A stretch of DNA of 64,000 nt from an uncultured Lactobacillus sp. (GCA_948500755.1 CAOOYH010000006.1:30152-94151), one strand, 5' to 3'. Shown: positions 52,543 to 61,170, numbered from the stretch's first letter. The notes: generated by a model from the sequence alone, not told the origin. Made by a program: numbers and translations.

Positions 52543-53685
52543 TTATTCAAAATCTTCTGGTCTTTCTGCTATATCTTTATTAAAGTAATAGTAAATCGCA
52601 TTCATAATGCGCTCACTGGCACGACCATCACCATATGGATTCTTGGCATTCGCCATCTTATCATATTCACTCTTATTTTCGAGTAGCTTGACCATTTCAT
52701 CATGCACTTTATCAACTTCAGTGCCAACAAGTTTCAAGGTTCCAGCCTTCACTCCTTCTGGACGCTCAGTTGTATCTCGTAAAACTAGTACAGGCTTACC
52801 TAAACTTGGTGCTTCTTCTTGAACGCCACCTGAATCAGTCATAATAAAGTAAGATCTTTTAGCCAAATTATGGAAATCCACCACATCCAGCGGATCAATT
52901 AAGTGAATGCGCGGATCGTCGCCTAATACTTCCTTAGCTACCTCTTGTACGCGCGGCGATAAGTGCACCGGATAAATAATTTCTACATCATCATGCGTGT
53001 CCACTACTTGCTTCATTACTTTAAACACTCGTCGCATTGGTTCACCTTGGTTTTCCCGGCGGTGCATCGTTACCAAAATCACGCGATGCCCTGGTGTAAT
53101 TTCATCCAGCACATCATGATGATAATTTTTTTGAACAGTTTCATGCAAAGCATCAATCGCAGTATTGCCCGTCACAAAAATATTATCGGCATTATGATTT
53201 TCCTTAATCAGATTACTGCGACTAAGTTCAGTTGGTGCAAAGTATAAATCAGCCAAATCATCGGTCATTTGACGATTCATTTCTTCAGGAAATGGTGAAT
53301 ACTTATTCCAAGTTCTTAATCCTGCTTCTACGTGGCCGAGCGTGGTTTGTTCATAAAAAGTAGCCAAACTAGCCGCAAAGCTCGTCGTAGTATCGCCATG
53401 AACCAAGACAATATCGGGCTTCTCTTTCTTAATTACCCTCGCCAAATCAGTCATTACTTTAGAAGTAATATCTCCCAAAGTCTGATTCTTATGCATAATG
53501 TTAAAGTCATAATCCGGCTTAATCTTAAAAATGTCGAGCACCTGATCCAGCATTTCACGGTGTTGAGCTGAAACAACTGTTACTTCTTCAAAACGTTGGT
53601 CTTCTTTTAATTTTAAAACTAATGGCGCCATCTTGATTGCTTCAGGACGCGTGCCAAAAACTGTCATTACTTTTATCTTTTGCAT
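52543..53685 (-). CDS. wecB: UDP-N-acetylglucosamine 2-epimerase (non-hydrolysing)
   Basis: WecB (MnaA) interconverts UDP-GlcNAc and UDP-ManNAc for wall polymer synthesis. The 380-residue protein opens KIKVMTVFGTRPEAIKMAP, and has VHGDTTTSFAASLATFY, HVEAGLRTWNKYSPFPEEMNR, and SGGVQEEAPSLGKPVLVLRDTTERPEG. ATG 53685 has GAGGA upstream; the 23 codons before it belong to the previous reading frame. No teichoic acid glycosyltransferases are near, so its pathway genes are elsewhere. Confidence 0.95.
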   Translation of the reverse strand: MQKIKVMTVFGTRPEAIKMAPLVLKLKEDQRFEEVTVVSAQHREMLDQVLDIFKIKPDYDFNIMHKNQTLGDITSKVMTDLARVIKKEKPDIVLVHGDTTTSFAASLATFYEQTTLGHVEAGLRTWNKYSPFPEEMNRQMTDDLADLYFAPTELSRSNLIKENHNADNIFVTGNTAIDALHETVQKNYHHDVLDEITPGHRVILVTMHRRENQGEPMRRVFKVMKQVVDTHDDVEIIYPVHLSPRVQEVAKEVLGDDPRIHLIDPLDVVDFHNLAKRSYFIMTDSGGVQEEAPSLGKPVLVLRDTTERPEGVKAGTLKLVGTEVDKVHDEMVKLLENKSEYDKMANAKNPYGDGRASERIMNAIYYYFNKDIAERPEDFE

Positions 53686-53696
53686 AATTTCCTCAA

Positions 53697-53873
53697 TTAT
53701 CTCAGTGGATTCATCATAATTGCTGTTACAAGTCCCCATACAATAAAGACACAAATGAGTGCCGTATAAAGCAGCCGCTTTCTAGTCTTGAAAGGACGAG
53801 ACTTATCCAAACCAAATACTAAACAAAAGCTACCAATCACAATTACCAAGGCAGCAGTCAATAAATATAACAT
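53697..53873 (-). CDS. Small membrane protein, 58 residues
   Basis: A short frame from ATG 53873 to TAA 53697, with its stop 11 bp before the wecB start. The product has two hydrophobic helices (about 2-20, LYLLTAALVIVIGSFCLVF, and 37-54, ALICVFIVWGLVTAIM) around a basic loop (DKSRPFKTRKR), a good two-helix plan with positive-inside charge. The ribosome site AGAAAGTGAAC resembles that of the gene at 51943. Function is unknown; co-translation with wecB is likely. Confidence 0.65.
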   Translation of the reverse strand: MLYLLTAALVIVIGSFCLVFGLDKSRPFKTRKRLLYTALICVFIVWGLVTAIMMNPLR

Positions 53874-53927
53874 GTTAGTTCACTTTCTAAATCTTGCTAG
53901 TTTAATTAAACCATACTACCAGCAAAC

Positions 53928-53951
53928 AAAAAAGACTGGAAAAATCCAGCC
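53928..53951 (-). terminator. Terminator after tRNA-Arg
   Basis: A 7-bp stem (53934-53940 with 53945-53951, one mismatch) and a six-T tract on the minus strand. Confidence 0.82.
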
Positions 53952-53959
53952 CTCATAAA

Positions 53960-54033
53960 TGATCCTGGTGAGATTCGAACCCACGACACACGGTTTAGGA
54001 AACCGATGCTCTATCCAGCTGAGCTACAGGATC
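53960..54033 (-). tRNA. tRNA-Arg (CCT anticodon)
   Basis: A 74-nt cloverleaf on the minus strand with acceptor GATCCTG/CAGGATC and discriminator A, D-arm TAGCTCAGCTGGATAGAGCA, anticodon loop TTCCTAA (anticodon CCT, reading AGG) and T-arm GGGTTCGAATC. CCA is not encoded. Nothing else is recognised in 54034-54084. Confidence 0.94.
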
Positions 54034-54084
54034 ATACCTAATTAACTTTATCAAAAAATCATGATAAAAGCTAATTATTTTTTA

Positions 54085-55413
54085 CTAATATTGAGTATTA
54101 AAGAAAGTTTTTGGATTGTTAACGTCAGCGATCTTATCAGCCGCAAAAACAAACGGTGCCCAAATTGCCAGTCCAATTAACATATTCACTACACTTAAAA
54201 TAATCGCACGCCAATCATAATTGCAGGCTAAATATGGTCCAATCAATGGTGGCATGATCGAAGGAACAGCTACCTGCACTGGATTAACGAGGCCCATTTT
54301 GGTAATCCAATATGAGAAAGCCACATTAACTAAAGGCGCTGTCACAAATGGAATAAAGTAAACCGGATTCAACACCACCGGCAACCCAAAGACAATTGGC
54401 TCATTAATATTAAAAATTCCCGGAGCTAGCGCTACTTTAGCAATTGTACGATAATCACTTCTTTTAGAAAAAAGCAAAATCGCCACAATCAACATCAATG
54501 TTCCACCGGCGCCCCCAATCCACGCAAAAACTTCAAATGAACCTTTAACCCAGAGATACTTGGGTACTTGGCCATTTTGCGCAGCAGTAATATTGACATT
54601 TTGTGCAGTTAACCAAATCGAATCCATAATTGGTGACAAAATGCTCAACCCATTGATTCCAAAGAACCAAAAAACTTGAACTAGCAAAGTCACCAAAAGT
54701 ACTACACCAAATCCTTGACCCAAGTTTACTAATGGAATTTGAATCGTCTTTAACAGCCAACTACCGAAATATAAGCCGGTTGAAAGTTGAAAGACGTAAT
54801 TGATTGCCCCCACACTAAAAATTGAAATAATTCCTGGAATTAAAGAATCAAAGGCTGCTTGTTCTGCATGGGGCATATTGGCCATCATATGCAAGCTAAT
54901 GCGGGCTTTTACACATAGCACATAAATCCCAACCCCAATTGAACAAAAGAGGATCGCGGTAAAAATACCCGTTGATGAAAATTGTGAAATATCAAAAGCG
55001 TTTTTGACAATCACATTATCCCCATTCATCTTCAATTTCATGTAGTTGGCCACACTCATCATAAATGATGCCAGCGAAACAATAGAACCTGCTAATCGAT
55101 TCACCTCAAAGGTTTTAGACAATTGATAGCCTAATGCCAATGCCAAAAACAAGGCAAATAAAGAAAAGGTTCCGCGCCACACAATATCGCTAATTGCAAC
55201 TAGTGGCTGCATTGCAAAAGCAAAAGTCTCCCAGCCCAAATGATCGCGGGCTGCCTGAATCAGACTTTTAATTAAAACGGCCAAAGATCCCGCAATTGTA
55301 ATCGGCATTATCGATACAAAAGCATTTCGCAAAGCTACAAGCCACCGTACTTGACCGAGGCGGCTAGCAATCGGCAAAATATAATCTTCAAGCCATGCTA
55401 CTAATCGACTCAT
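54085..55413 (-). CDS. PTS transporter subunit EIIC (lactose/cellobiose family)
   Basis: A 442-residue PTS membrane subunit of the Lac (cellobiose/chitobiose) family with about ten membrane segments. The signature LAPGIFNINEPIVFGLPVVLNPVYF (shown as GIFNINEPIVFGLP, about 346-359) carries the conserved Glu of the sugar site. There is no EIIA or EIIB domain and no such gene nearby, so it must borrow partners. It begins within the DEAD-box helicase stop (4-bp overlap). The sugar cannot be read from sequence. Confidence 0.9.
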   Translation of the reverse strand: MSRLVAWLEDYILPIASRLGQVRWLVALRNAFVSIMPITIAGSLAVLIKSLIQAARDHLGWETFAFAMQPLVAISDIVWRGTFSLFALFLALALGYQLSKTFEVNRLAGSIVSLASFMMSVANYMKLKMNGDNVIVKNAFDISQFSSTGIFTAILFCSIGVGIYVLCVKARISLHMMANMPHAEQAAFDSLIPGIISIFSVGAINYVFQLSTGLYFGSWLLKTIQIPLVNLGQGFGVVLLVTLLVQVFWFFGINGLSILSPIMDSIWLTAQNVNITAAQNGQVPKYLWVKGSFEVFAWIGGAGGTLMLIVAILLFSKRSDYRTIAKVALAPGIFNINEPIVFGLPVVLNPVYFIPFVTAPLVNVAFSYWITKMGLVNPVQVAVPSIMPPLIGPYLACNYDWRAIILSVVNMLIGLAIWAPFVFAADKIADVNNPKTFFNTQY

Positions 55414-56654
55414 TTCTTCCCTTTCAAATAATGAGGGTGATAACCCTTATTTTTATTTTTCCGCTTTTTATGCTTTTTCTTAGCCTTAGGCGTCACTTTT
55501 TGCTCTTTATTTTTAGCGGATTCATCATCATTTTTAGCTTTCTTTTCTTTTTTAGCTAAAGTTGTCGATAACTTGTAGCCCGCAAAATATACCCGTTCAA
55601 GCTCAACTTCACCAGCTAAAAGCTTTTTCAAATCACGAAAATCATGATCGTTTCCAAGTGTCACCACATAGCCCTCAGCATTCATACGTCCAGTTCGGCC
55701 GGCACGGTGAAGATAAGTATTAACTTCACTTGGAATGTCAAAGTTGATGACATAAGTAAGATCTGGAATATCGAGACCGCGCGCAGCTAAATCTGTTGCC
55801 AAAAGCAACTTAGTTTTGCCCACTTTCAAGTCATGCAAGGCAGCTTCGCGCTTTTCTTTACCAAATTCATTTGCTAAAATTTCAAATTTAGTTTTACTAT
55901 GACCAAAGATTCCCGCAAACTTCATCATCGTCTTGTTAGAATCAAAGAACAAGATACCCTTGAAGTTATCCAATTTAGTCATTCTTTGCAAAAACTCAAT
56001 CTTGTGAGAATTATCAACTTGTAAGAAATAGTTCTTACGTTTAGTAGTTTGTTCCCCGCGCACATCAATTAATAAGAAATTACGGTCAAACAAGCTCTCT
56101 GCATCCCTAGTGATTTCAGAATCAGTCGCACCAAATAATAAAATCTGCGCCTGTGAAGACAAATTCTGTCCGAGGGATGCCAAGAGTTCCTTTTTTGCAA
56201 ATTCCAAAATATCATCTGCTTCGTCAATGATTAAACTATGAATCTGATGAGTCTTAATCCTTCCACTTGAAAAGAAATCAAAGAAACGACCAGGCGTGGC
56301 GACAACCACTTCGGGATGGCGCTTTTTCAAATTCTCCTCTTGGCGTTTGCGATTCCCAGCCCCAACTAAACTTACACCTTTTAACCCTAAAGCATGCAAA
56401 AATGGATTAATCACATGCCGAATTTGCACTGCTAGTTCAGTGGTTGGTGCGATAATTACCGCAGAATTAGCTTCTCCTGCTTTTACATTTTCTAAAACTG
56501 GTAAAGCATATGCCAAGGTCTTCCCAGTTCCTGTCTTTGCCAACCCTACTACGCTAGCGCCATTCTTGATGGCGTCATAGGTATTTTTTTGAATCAGCGT
56601 TGGCTGTGTTTTATGTTGTTTTGATAAAATTTCTCTTACTTTTTCTTGATACAT
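55410..56654 (-). CDS. DEAD-box RNA helicase
   Basis: A 414-residue ATP-dependent RNA helicase. Q motif region QPTLIQKNTYDAI (about 17-29), motif I AKTGTGKT (about 39-46), motif Ia PTTELAVQ, motif Ib TPGR, motif II reads DEAD (VSLIIDEADD region), motif III is GATDSE in place of SAT, and motifs V and VI are ATDLAARGLD and HRAGRTGR. A Lys-rich tail (about 375-414) is likely the RNA anchor. Role in cold growth or rRNA assembly is inferred. It overlaps the EIIC and GH25-like genes. Confidence 0.93.
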   Translation of the reverse strand: MYQEKVREILSKQHKTQPTLIQKNTYDAIKNGASVVGLAKTGTGKTLAYALPVLENVKAGEANSAVIIAPTTELAVQIRHVINPFLHALGLKGVSLVGAGNRKRQEENLKKRHPEVVVATPGRFFDFFSSGRIKTHQIHSLIIDEADDILEFAKKELLASLGQNLSSQAQILLFGATDSEITRDAESLFDRNFLLIDVRGEQTTKRKNYFLQVDNSHKIEFLQRMTKLDNFKGILFFDSNKTMMKFAGIFGHSKTKFEILANEFGKEKREAALHDLKVGKTKLLLATDLAARGLDIPDLTYVINFDIPSEVNTYLHRAGRTGRMNAEGYVVTLGNDHDFRDLKKLLAGEVELERVYFAGYKLSTTLAKKEKKAKNDDESAKNKEQKVTPKAKKKHKKRKNKNKGYHPHYLKGKK

Positions 56655-57361
56655 TATTGCGTCAACTGCCCATACTTTTGTTTATACTGCTGAACCGTGC
56701 CGTTATAAGTAACCATTGTCACGCCTTGGTCCAGACTGCTTACATTTTTAACTCTACCATCTGTTGTATATTGCCAAAAGGAATATTTCAACTTATTAGC
56801 TGCCTTATTGCCAGTCTTCATAAATAAGGTTCCTTGAGGAAAATATCCATGATATTTGTAATTTTCTTCGACCATCACTGGCTTGCCAAGTTGCTTTAGC
56901 ATCCCCGCAAAGCGTCCTATTGATCGTAAATATTTAGAACTAGTAGAACTGCTAGCTGGCCGAATTAAGATTGGCAAAGTGCCTGTGTTTCTGCCCACCT
57001 TTTTTAAAAAGTAACGGTAATGTTGATTGGAAGTTGATTCATTACTATAGGTCACAATTACGCCGTATGCCAGTTGGGTGCCTAAAATCTGATCCCGATA
57101 TGACAAAAAGTCATCATCAAAATATGACCGTCCTTGGGTTGCTTTTAAATAAACAAAGGAGACACCATTGGCTTGCAGTTTATGTAAATCGACATAATCT
57201 TGACTTTGGTTTAATTCCACTCCAATTGCACTACTATTTGAATTTGGTGGCAAAGTCGTTTGCTTTTCATAATTAAAATATCCAATTAATAAGCCAGCAA
57301 TTGCTAAAACTAAGAGGGTTAAAATTGCTGGCAAGGTGAATTTATGATGAAATCGTTTCAT
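56654..57361 (-). CDS. GH25-like protein lacking the catalytic acids
   Basis: A 235-residue membrane-anchored or secreted protein. One hydrophobic segment (about 9-27) is followed by a GH25 (Chalaropsis lysozyme) fold of about 185 residues. The repeating IGVELNQSQ, GVSFVYLKATQGRSYFDDDF and FWQYTTDG segments place it in the family. However, the opening is GVELN and not GIDVS, and where GH25 enzymes carry the DxE pair (in LPVFLDVE) this one reads LPILIRPAS. It is therefore probably inactive as a lysozyme. ATG 57361 has AGGAGG 9 bp upstream. It lies one base before the helicase start. Confidence 0.8.
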   Translation of the reverse strand: MKRFHHKFTLPAILTLLVLAIAGLLIGYFNYEKQTTLPPNSNSSAIGVELNQSQDYVDLHKLQANGVSFVYLKATQGRSYFDDDFLSYRDQILGTQLAYGVIVTYSNESTSNQHYRYFLKKVGRNTGTLPILIRPASSSTSSKYLRSIGRFAGMLKQLGKPVMVEENYKYHGYFPQGTLFMKTGNKAANKLKYSFWQYTTDGRVKNVSSLDQGVTMVTYNGTVQQYKQKYGQLTQ

Positions 57362-57420
57362 CGGGCCTGTCCTCCTAAATAACCATTTTAACCAAAAACC
57401 AGCCATTCTCCAACAAAATA

Positions 57421-57466
57421 AATCAAAAAAAGAATCAGATGCACTAATCATCTGATTCTTCTAGAT
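57421..57466 (-). terminator. Terminator after the toxin gene, copy A of a repeat
   Basis: An 11-bp stem AGAATCAGATG/CATCTGATTCT with 7-nt loop and a T tract on the minus strand. The 46 bases are almost identical to 58185-58229: one substitution in the loop and one missing A. Confidence 0.88.
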
Positions 57467-57468
57467 CA

Positions 57469-57870
57469 TCAAAGCTTTTGCTTTTGACTATGTTCTTTAA
57501 GCCAATCTGCAATTTTTTGCATATTCTCCTCTGAATCTTCTTCATTTGTTGCAAATAGTACTATGTCAATTGCCTCTTTATTAGTAATTACTAAATCATA
57601 ATTATTCTTATACAAAAAATAGGCTGTTGCTGTTAAACTAGTACGTTTATTACCATTTGTAAAAATATGTTTTTTGGTAATTTTCTGCATGATAAAAGCT
57701 GCTTTAAGCCATAACGTTGGATACAATTCACGCCCGAACAGAACCTGTTGCGGTTGCATCACTACAACATCAATTCCAGGAGCATATTGTACTAATTCAT
57801 CTGTAGGAACTTCGGGTCGAATATCATGATTTAGTCTAATTAGTTCATTTCGGGTCAAATAAAGTGTCAT
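57469..57870 (-). CDS. Doc/Fic-type toxin
   Basis: A 133-residue Doc-family toxin. Doc toxins phosphorylate EF-Tu and stop translation. The Fic-like motif KHIFTNGNKRTSLTA (about 61-75) has the conserved His and GNKR. The N-terminal TRNELIRLNHDI and the C-terminal helical part fit Doc. It lies directly after the antitoxin gene with no gap (stop and start adjoining). No phd gene is present; the antitoxin is AbrB/MazE-like. Confidence 0.88.
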   Translation of the reverse strand: MTLYLTRNELIRLNHDIRPEVPTDELVQYAPGIDVVVMQPQQVLFGRELYPTLWLKAAFIMQKITKKHIFTNGNKRTSLTATAYFLYKNNYDLVITNKEAIDIVLFATNEEDSEENMQKIADWLKEHSQKQKL

Positions 57871-58119
57871 TTACATATCCTTTAGAATATCAAAAGCTTT
57901 TTTATGATCCGCCATGAATTTCTTAGCAAAATCATCAACTGCTTGATTTTCATCATTAGAATTAATTACTGTAAAAGAAATAGTTTTATGATCTGGACTA
58001 ATAGTCTTCACTAAATTAGTATCCTCATCAATGCCTAAATCTAGGCGATCTTGTTTACTAATACGCAGTGCATATGAATTACCGTTTTTAAAAATGTGTT
58101 TTGTATTATCTACCATCAT
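57871..58119 (-). CDS. AbrB/MazE-like antitoxin
   Basis: An 82-residue antitoxin. Its N-terminal KHIFKNGNSYALRISKQD resembles the swapped-hairpin DNA-binding fold of SpoVT-AbrB/MazE proteins. The C-terminal half (VDDFAKKFMADHKKAFDIL) would block the toxin. ATG 58119 (ATGATG) has AAGGAGG 7 bp upstream; a longer frame from 58170 would put that ribosome site inside the gene. It lies immediately before the Doc-type toxin and likely represses the pair. Confidence 0.83.
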   Translation of the reverse strand: MMVDNTKHIFKNGNSYALRISKQDRLDLGIDEDTNLVKTISPDHKTISFTVINSNDENQAVDDFAKKFMADHKKAFDILKDM

Positions 58120-58184
58120 AATTCTACCTCCTTGTACATACATTTTATATTTTTTGTACGTATAAAACAATCAGTTTGTTAGAA

Positions 58185-58229
58185 AATCAAAAAAGAATCA
58201 GATGTACTAATCATCTGATTCTTCTAGAT
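58185..58229 (-). terminator. hpt terminator, copy B of a repeat
   Basis: The 45 bases match 57421-57466 except for one base change in the loop and one A fewer. The stem is the same 11-bp AGAATCAGATG/CATCTGATTCT. T tract on the minus strand (58188-58194). Confidence 0.88.
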
Positions 58230-58242
58230 TCTAATTCAAAAA

Positions 58243-58809
58243 CTACTTAATGTACTTTTCGATAATTTCTGGCTTCAAAACGCCCACGTAAGGGATGTTG
58301 CGGTACATGTTCAAGAAATCCATGCCGTATCCCACAACAAATTCATCGCCAACCTTTGAACCGTAGTATTCAATCTCAACATCAGTAGTTCTTCTAGCTT
58401 CCTTGTTGAGCATTACGCAACACTTGACACTCTTAGCACCGCGCTCTTTGAATAAATCTTTCATAAACTTCAAAGTCAAACCACTGTCAACAATATCTTC
58501 TACGATCAAAACATCGCGATCTTTCACATCAGTTGCCACATCGCTGACAATTTCAACTTTACCAGTTGATTCAAAGCCATCCCCATAGCTTGAAACATCG
58601 ATAAAGTCCAATTGTTCTTCAACATCCATTTCTCTGGTCAAATCAGTCAAAAAGTAAACTGCGCCCTTCAGTGCTCCAATCACTAATGGCTTCTTACCAG
58701 CGTAGTCTTCGGTTAATTGCTTACCTAGACGCTTGCACATTTCTTGAATGTCGTCTTCTGAAAATAACTTGTGATCAATAATTCGATTAATATCGTCGCT
58801 TTTTGCCAT
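58243..58809 (-). CDS. hpt: Hypoxanthine phosphoribosyltransferase
   Basis: Hpt salvages hypoxanthine and guanine using PRPP. The 188-residue protein has the PRPP loop VLIVEDIVDSGLTLKF (about 100-115), the early LVIGALKGAVYFLTDL (about 42-57) and the base-side EFVVGYGMDFLNMYRNIPYVG (about 152-172, split here). Length is typical. It is followed by a terminator and appears to be a single-gene unit. Confidence 0.95.
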   Translation of the reverse strand: MAKSDDINRIIDHKLFSEDDIQEMCKRLGKQLTEDYAGKKPLVIGALKGAVYFLTDLTREMDVEEQLDFIDVSSYGDGFESTGKVEIVSDVATDVKDRDVLIVEDIVDSGLTLKFMKDLFKERGAKSVKCCVMLNKEARRTTDVEIEYYGSKVGDEFVVGYGMDFLNMYRNIPYVGVLKPEIIEKYIK

Positions 58810-58871
58810 TTATTTACCCTTCATTTATTACCTTTTCATCCATTATAAAAATGATTATAACATCTTCAAAC

Positions 58872-58897
58872 AAAAAAAGCGCTATTTTTTGCGCTTT
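58872..58897 (-). terminator. Terminator after the CNNM/CorC-type gene
   Basis: A 7-bp stem AAAGCGC/GCGCTTT with an 8-nt loop and a T tract on the minus strand. Confidence 0.75.
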
Positions 58898-58912
58898 CTT
58901 GTAGGCTAGGCC

Positions 58913-60271
58913 CTACTTTTGGTCTGTTTTTTCTTCTGAATCGTCATCATCTTTTTCAACTGGCTTAACAATAAACCAACGCATAAAGCCTTGCTCAATG
59001 CTATCTAGCTTAAAGATGTAACCTTCAAGTTCGACGCTTTCATCCTTTTTAAGGTTTGGATAATGTTCCATCATGTAACCGCCAATGGTAATGATGTCGC
59101 TATCTTGAAAGGCCTTCAAGTCGGTGTGGAAGTAGCGTTCAAAGTCATACAAAGTCGTCTTTCCAGAAACATGAATGTTACCATTCTTATCCTTGATAAT
59201 GTAGTCATCAGAAACATCATCAATTTCGTCTTTAACAGAACCGAAGAGTTCTTCATAAATATCCTTATCAGTCACAATTCCGCTCGTACCACCATATTCA
59301 TCTACCACCAAAACAATTGGCGTATGCTTCTTAATCATCAAATGCAAGATATCTTGAATTGGCATTGATTCAGGCACTGTAATGATGGTGCGGATGATTC
59401 TAGTTACGGGAACGTTAGGATCAATTTGATCTTGTTGAACGATATCATAAGCATACACATAACCTACAACGTCATCCTTATCGTTGTCGCGAACTACTGG
59501 AAAACGGCTATAACCATCCTTTAAGTACATCTCAAGGGCGGTCTTGATAGTATCAGTTGAATTCAAAACCTTCAACCGTGTTCTATCAGTCATGATGTCT
59601 TTAGCAACTTTATCGTTTAACTCAAAGGCACGTTCCATATAAGTTAAGTCGTACTTATCAAGGGAACCACCATGAACGGCATTCCGAGAAAGCTTGATAA
59701 TTTCGGATTGAGAATAGACCTCGTTTTCTTCGTCAGCCGGTTCAAAGCCTAGCATTTTCAGTAGGCCATTAGAACTGGTATTAAGCAGCCATACGAACGG
59801 ATAAACCAAGGTATGGAACCACTGAAGTGGAGTTACAATTCCCATCAGCATCTTAACTGGCATATCAATTGCGATATTCTTTGGCACAATTTCAGTTACA
59901 ACCACTTCTAAGTAAGTTAATAAAATCACACCCAAGATCGCACTCACTGATTTAACTAGCGAATGACTCATCGGCGTTAAATTAAACAATCTAACAAAAA
60001 TTTGCGAGAGTGTATCTGCTGAAAACCAACCAAGAACTACACCTACAAGTGTCGTACCAACCTGCGTAGTTGATAGATACTCATTTAAATTATGCACCAT
60101 ATGCAGTGCACGTTGTAATCTTTTCTTATTGCCTTGTCCATTTGCAAGCATATCTTCAAGCTGACTCGGTCTAGTTTGTACTAAGGCAAATTCGGCAGCT
60201 ACAAAGAACGCCGCAAACACGAAAATAACTAATGTGGCAATTAAATTAGTTATTATCTCAGCGTTACTCAA
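58913..60271 (-). CDS. Hemolysin-family (CNNM/CorC) membrane protein with CBS domains
   Basis: A 452-residue protein with an N-terminal DUF21/CNNM domain of four membrane segments (about 8-30, 65-90, 100-130 and 138-160), two CBS domains (about 215-335) and a C-terminal CorC/HlyC domain (about 350-435). Relatives export Mg2+ or affect Mg2+ and Co2+ handling; the name hemolysin is historical. DIMTDRTRLKVL and VLVVDEYGGTSGIVTDKD are typical CBS segments. Confidence 0.9.
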   Translation of the reverse strand: MSNAEIITNLIATLVIFVFAAFFVAAEFALVQTRPSQLEDMLANGQGNKKRLQRALHMVHNLNEYLSTTQVGTTLVGVVLGWFSADTLSQIFVRLFNLTPMSHSLVKSVSAILGVILLTYLEVVVTEIVPKNIAIDMPVKMLMGIVTPLQWFHTLVYPFVWLLNTSSNGLLKMLGFEPADEENEVYSQSEIIKLSRNAVHGGSLDKYDLTYMERAFELNDKVAKDIMTDRTRLKVLNSTDTIKTALEMYLKDGYSRFPVVRDNDKDDVVGYVYAYDIVQQDQIDPNVPVTRIIRTIITVPESMPIQDILHLMIKKHTPIVLVVDEYGGTSGIVTDKDIYEELFGSVKDEIDDVSDDYIIKDKNGNIHVSGKTTLYDFERYFHTDLKAFQDSDIITIGGYMMEHYPNLKKDESVELEGYIFKLDSIEQGFMRWFIVKPVEKDDDDSEEKTDQK

Positions 60272-60371
60272 AGTATTATCACCTTTTTATATAAAATTAT
60301 TCTAAACATATTTTACCATTTTAAGGATTAGACAGACGCTTTTTACGCTTGAAAAAGGATAATTATAAGGA

Positions 60372-61028
60372 TTATTTTGTTAATTTATAAATTTTTTCAA
60401 ATGGAACACGATCTGGGAAGTACTTTGGATCGTTAACTTCGGCTGATTTATCTGGGTAACCTAAGCCAATTGCCACACCCACCATTTCACCTTCAGGAAT
60501 ACGAGCATATTTACGCACTAAAGTTGGATAAGAAACTAATGAGTGAGCTGGCATAATCGACAACCCATTGTCAATTGCCAAAAGCATAATACTTTGAGCA
60601 AAAATTCCCAAGTCAAATACAGACCAAGCTGGAGAAGTCTTTGGAATTGTTAAAAAGACAATTGCAGGCGCATTAAACATTTCATTATTGGCTTTAGTAA
60701 ATAAACTGAGCTTATTATGGAAGAAATAAGTTTGTGAAGCCCCCATTGTTGCCATGTTTTGACTTGGGAAAGTATCCCAATTAAGAGAAAGCATTGACGC
60801 AAAATCTTCATTAGCCTTAACGCCAGCTTCAATATTTTCTTTGGAAGCTTTTCTTAATTCTTCAAGTGGTTCACCCATCAAAGTATAAGCACGCCAAGGT
60901 TGTGAATTAAGCAAGGATGGAGATTGCTGTGCTTTTTCGACAATTTTAGCAATAAGTTTCTCATTTACCCTTCTATTGGTAAACTTACGCGTAACACGTT
61001 CTTTATTAAAAACTTCTTCAAAATCCAT
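60372..61028 (-). CDS. Nitroreductase family protein
   Basis: A 218-residue flavin enzyme of the nitroreductase superfamily. The N-terminal FMN-phosphate region TRKFTNRRV (about 13-21), the QQSPSLLNSQPWR segment (about 33-45), and GVAIGLGYPDKS (about 186-197) are diagnostic. The substrate is unknown. It is a single-gene unit with no clear terminator. A CCCCTTT-complementary ribosome site precedes the ATG. Confidence 0.9.
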   Translation of the reverse strand: MDFEEVFNKERVTRKFTNRRVNEKLIAKIVEKAQQSPSLLNSQPWRAYTLMGEPLEELRKASKENIEAGVKANEDFASMLSLNWDTFPSQNMATMGASQTYFFHNKLSLFTKANNEMFNAPAIVFLTIPKTSPAWSVFDLGIFAQSIMLLAIDNGLSIMPAHSLVSYPTLVRKYARIPEGEMVGVAIGLGYPDKSAEVNDPKYFPDRVPFEKIYKLTK

Positions 61029-61170
61029 TATATATTTGCCCCTTTCGGAAGTTGTATTTAATTAAAACGTTTTCATCCATCTATATTCTATAACACTTTT
61101 TACTTTTCCATTATAGTAAAAAATTTCACAAATGTGGTGAATTTTTATATATTTCTTTCAAAAAATTAGT

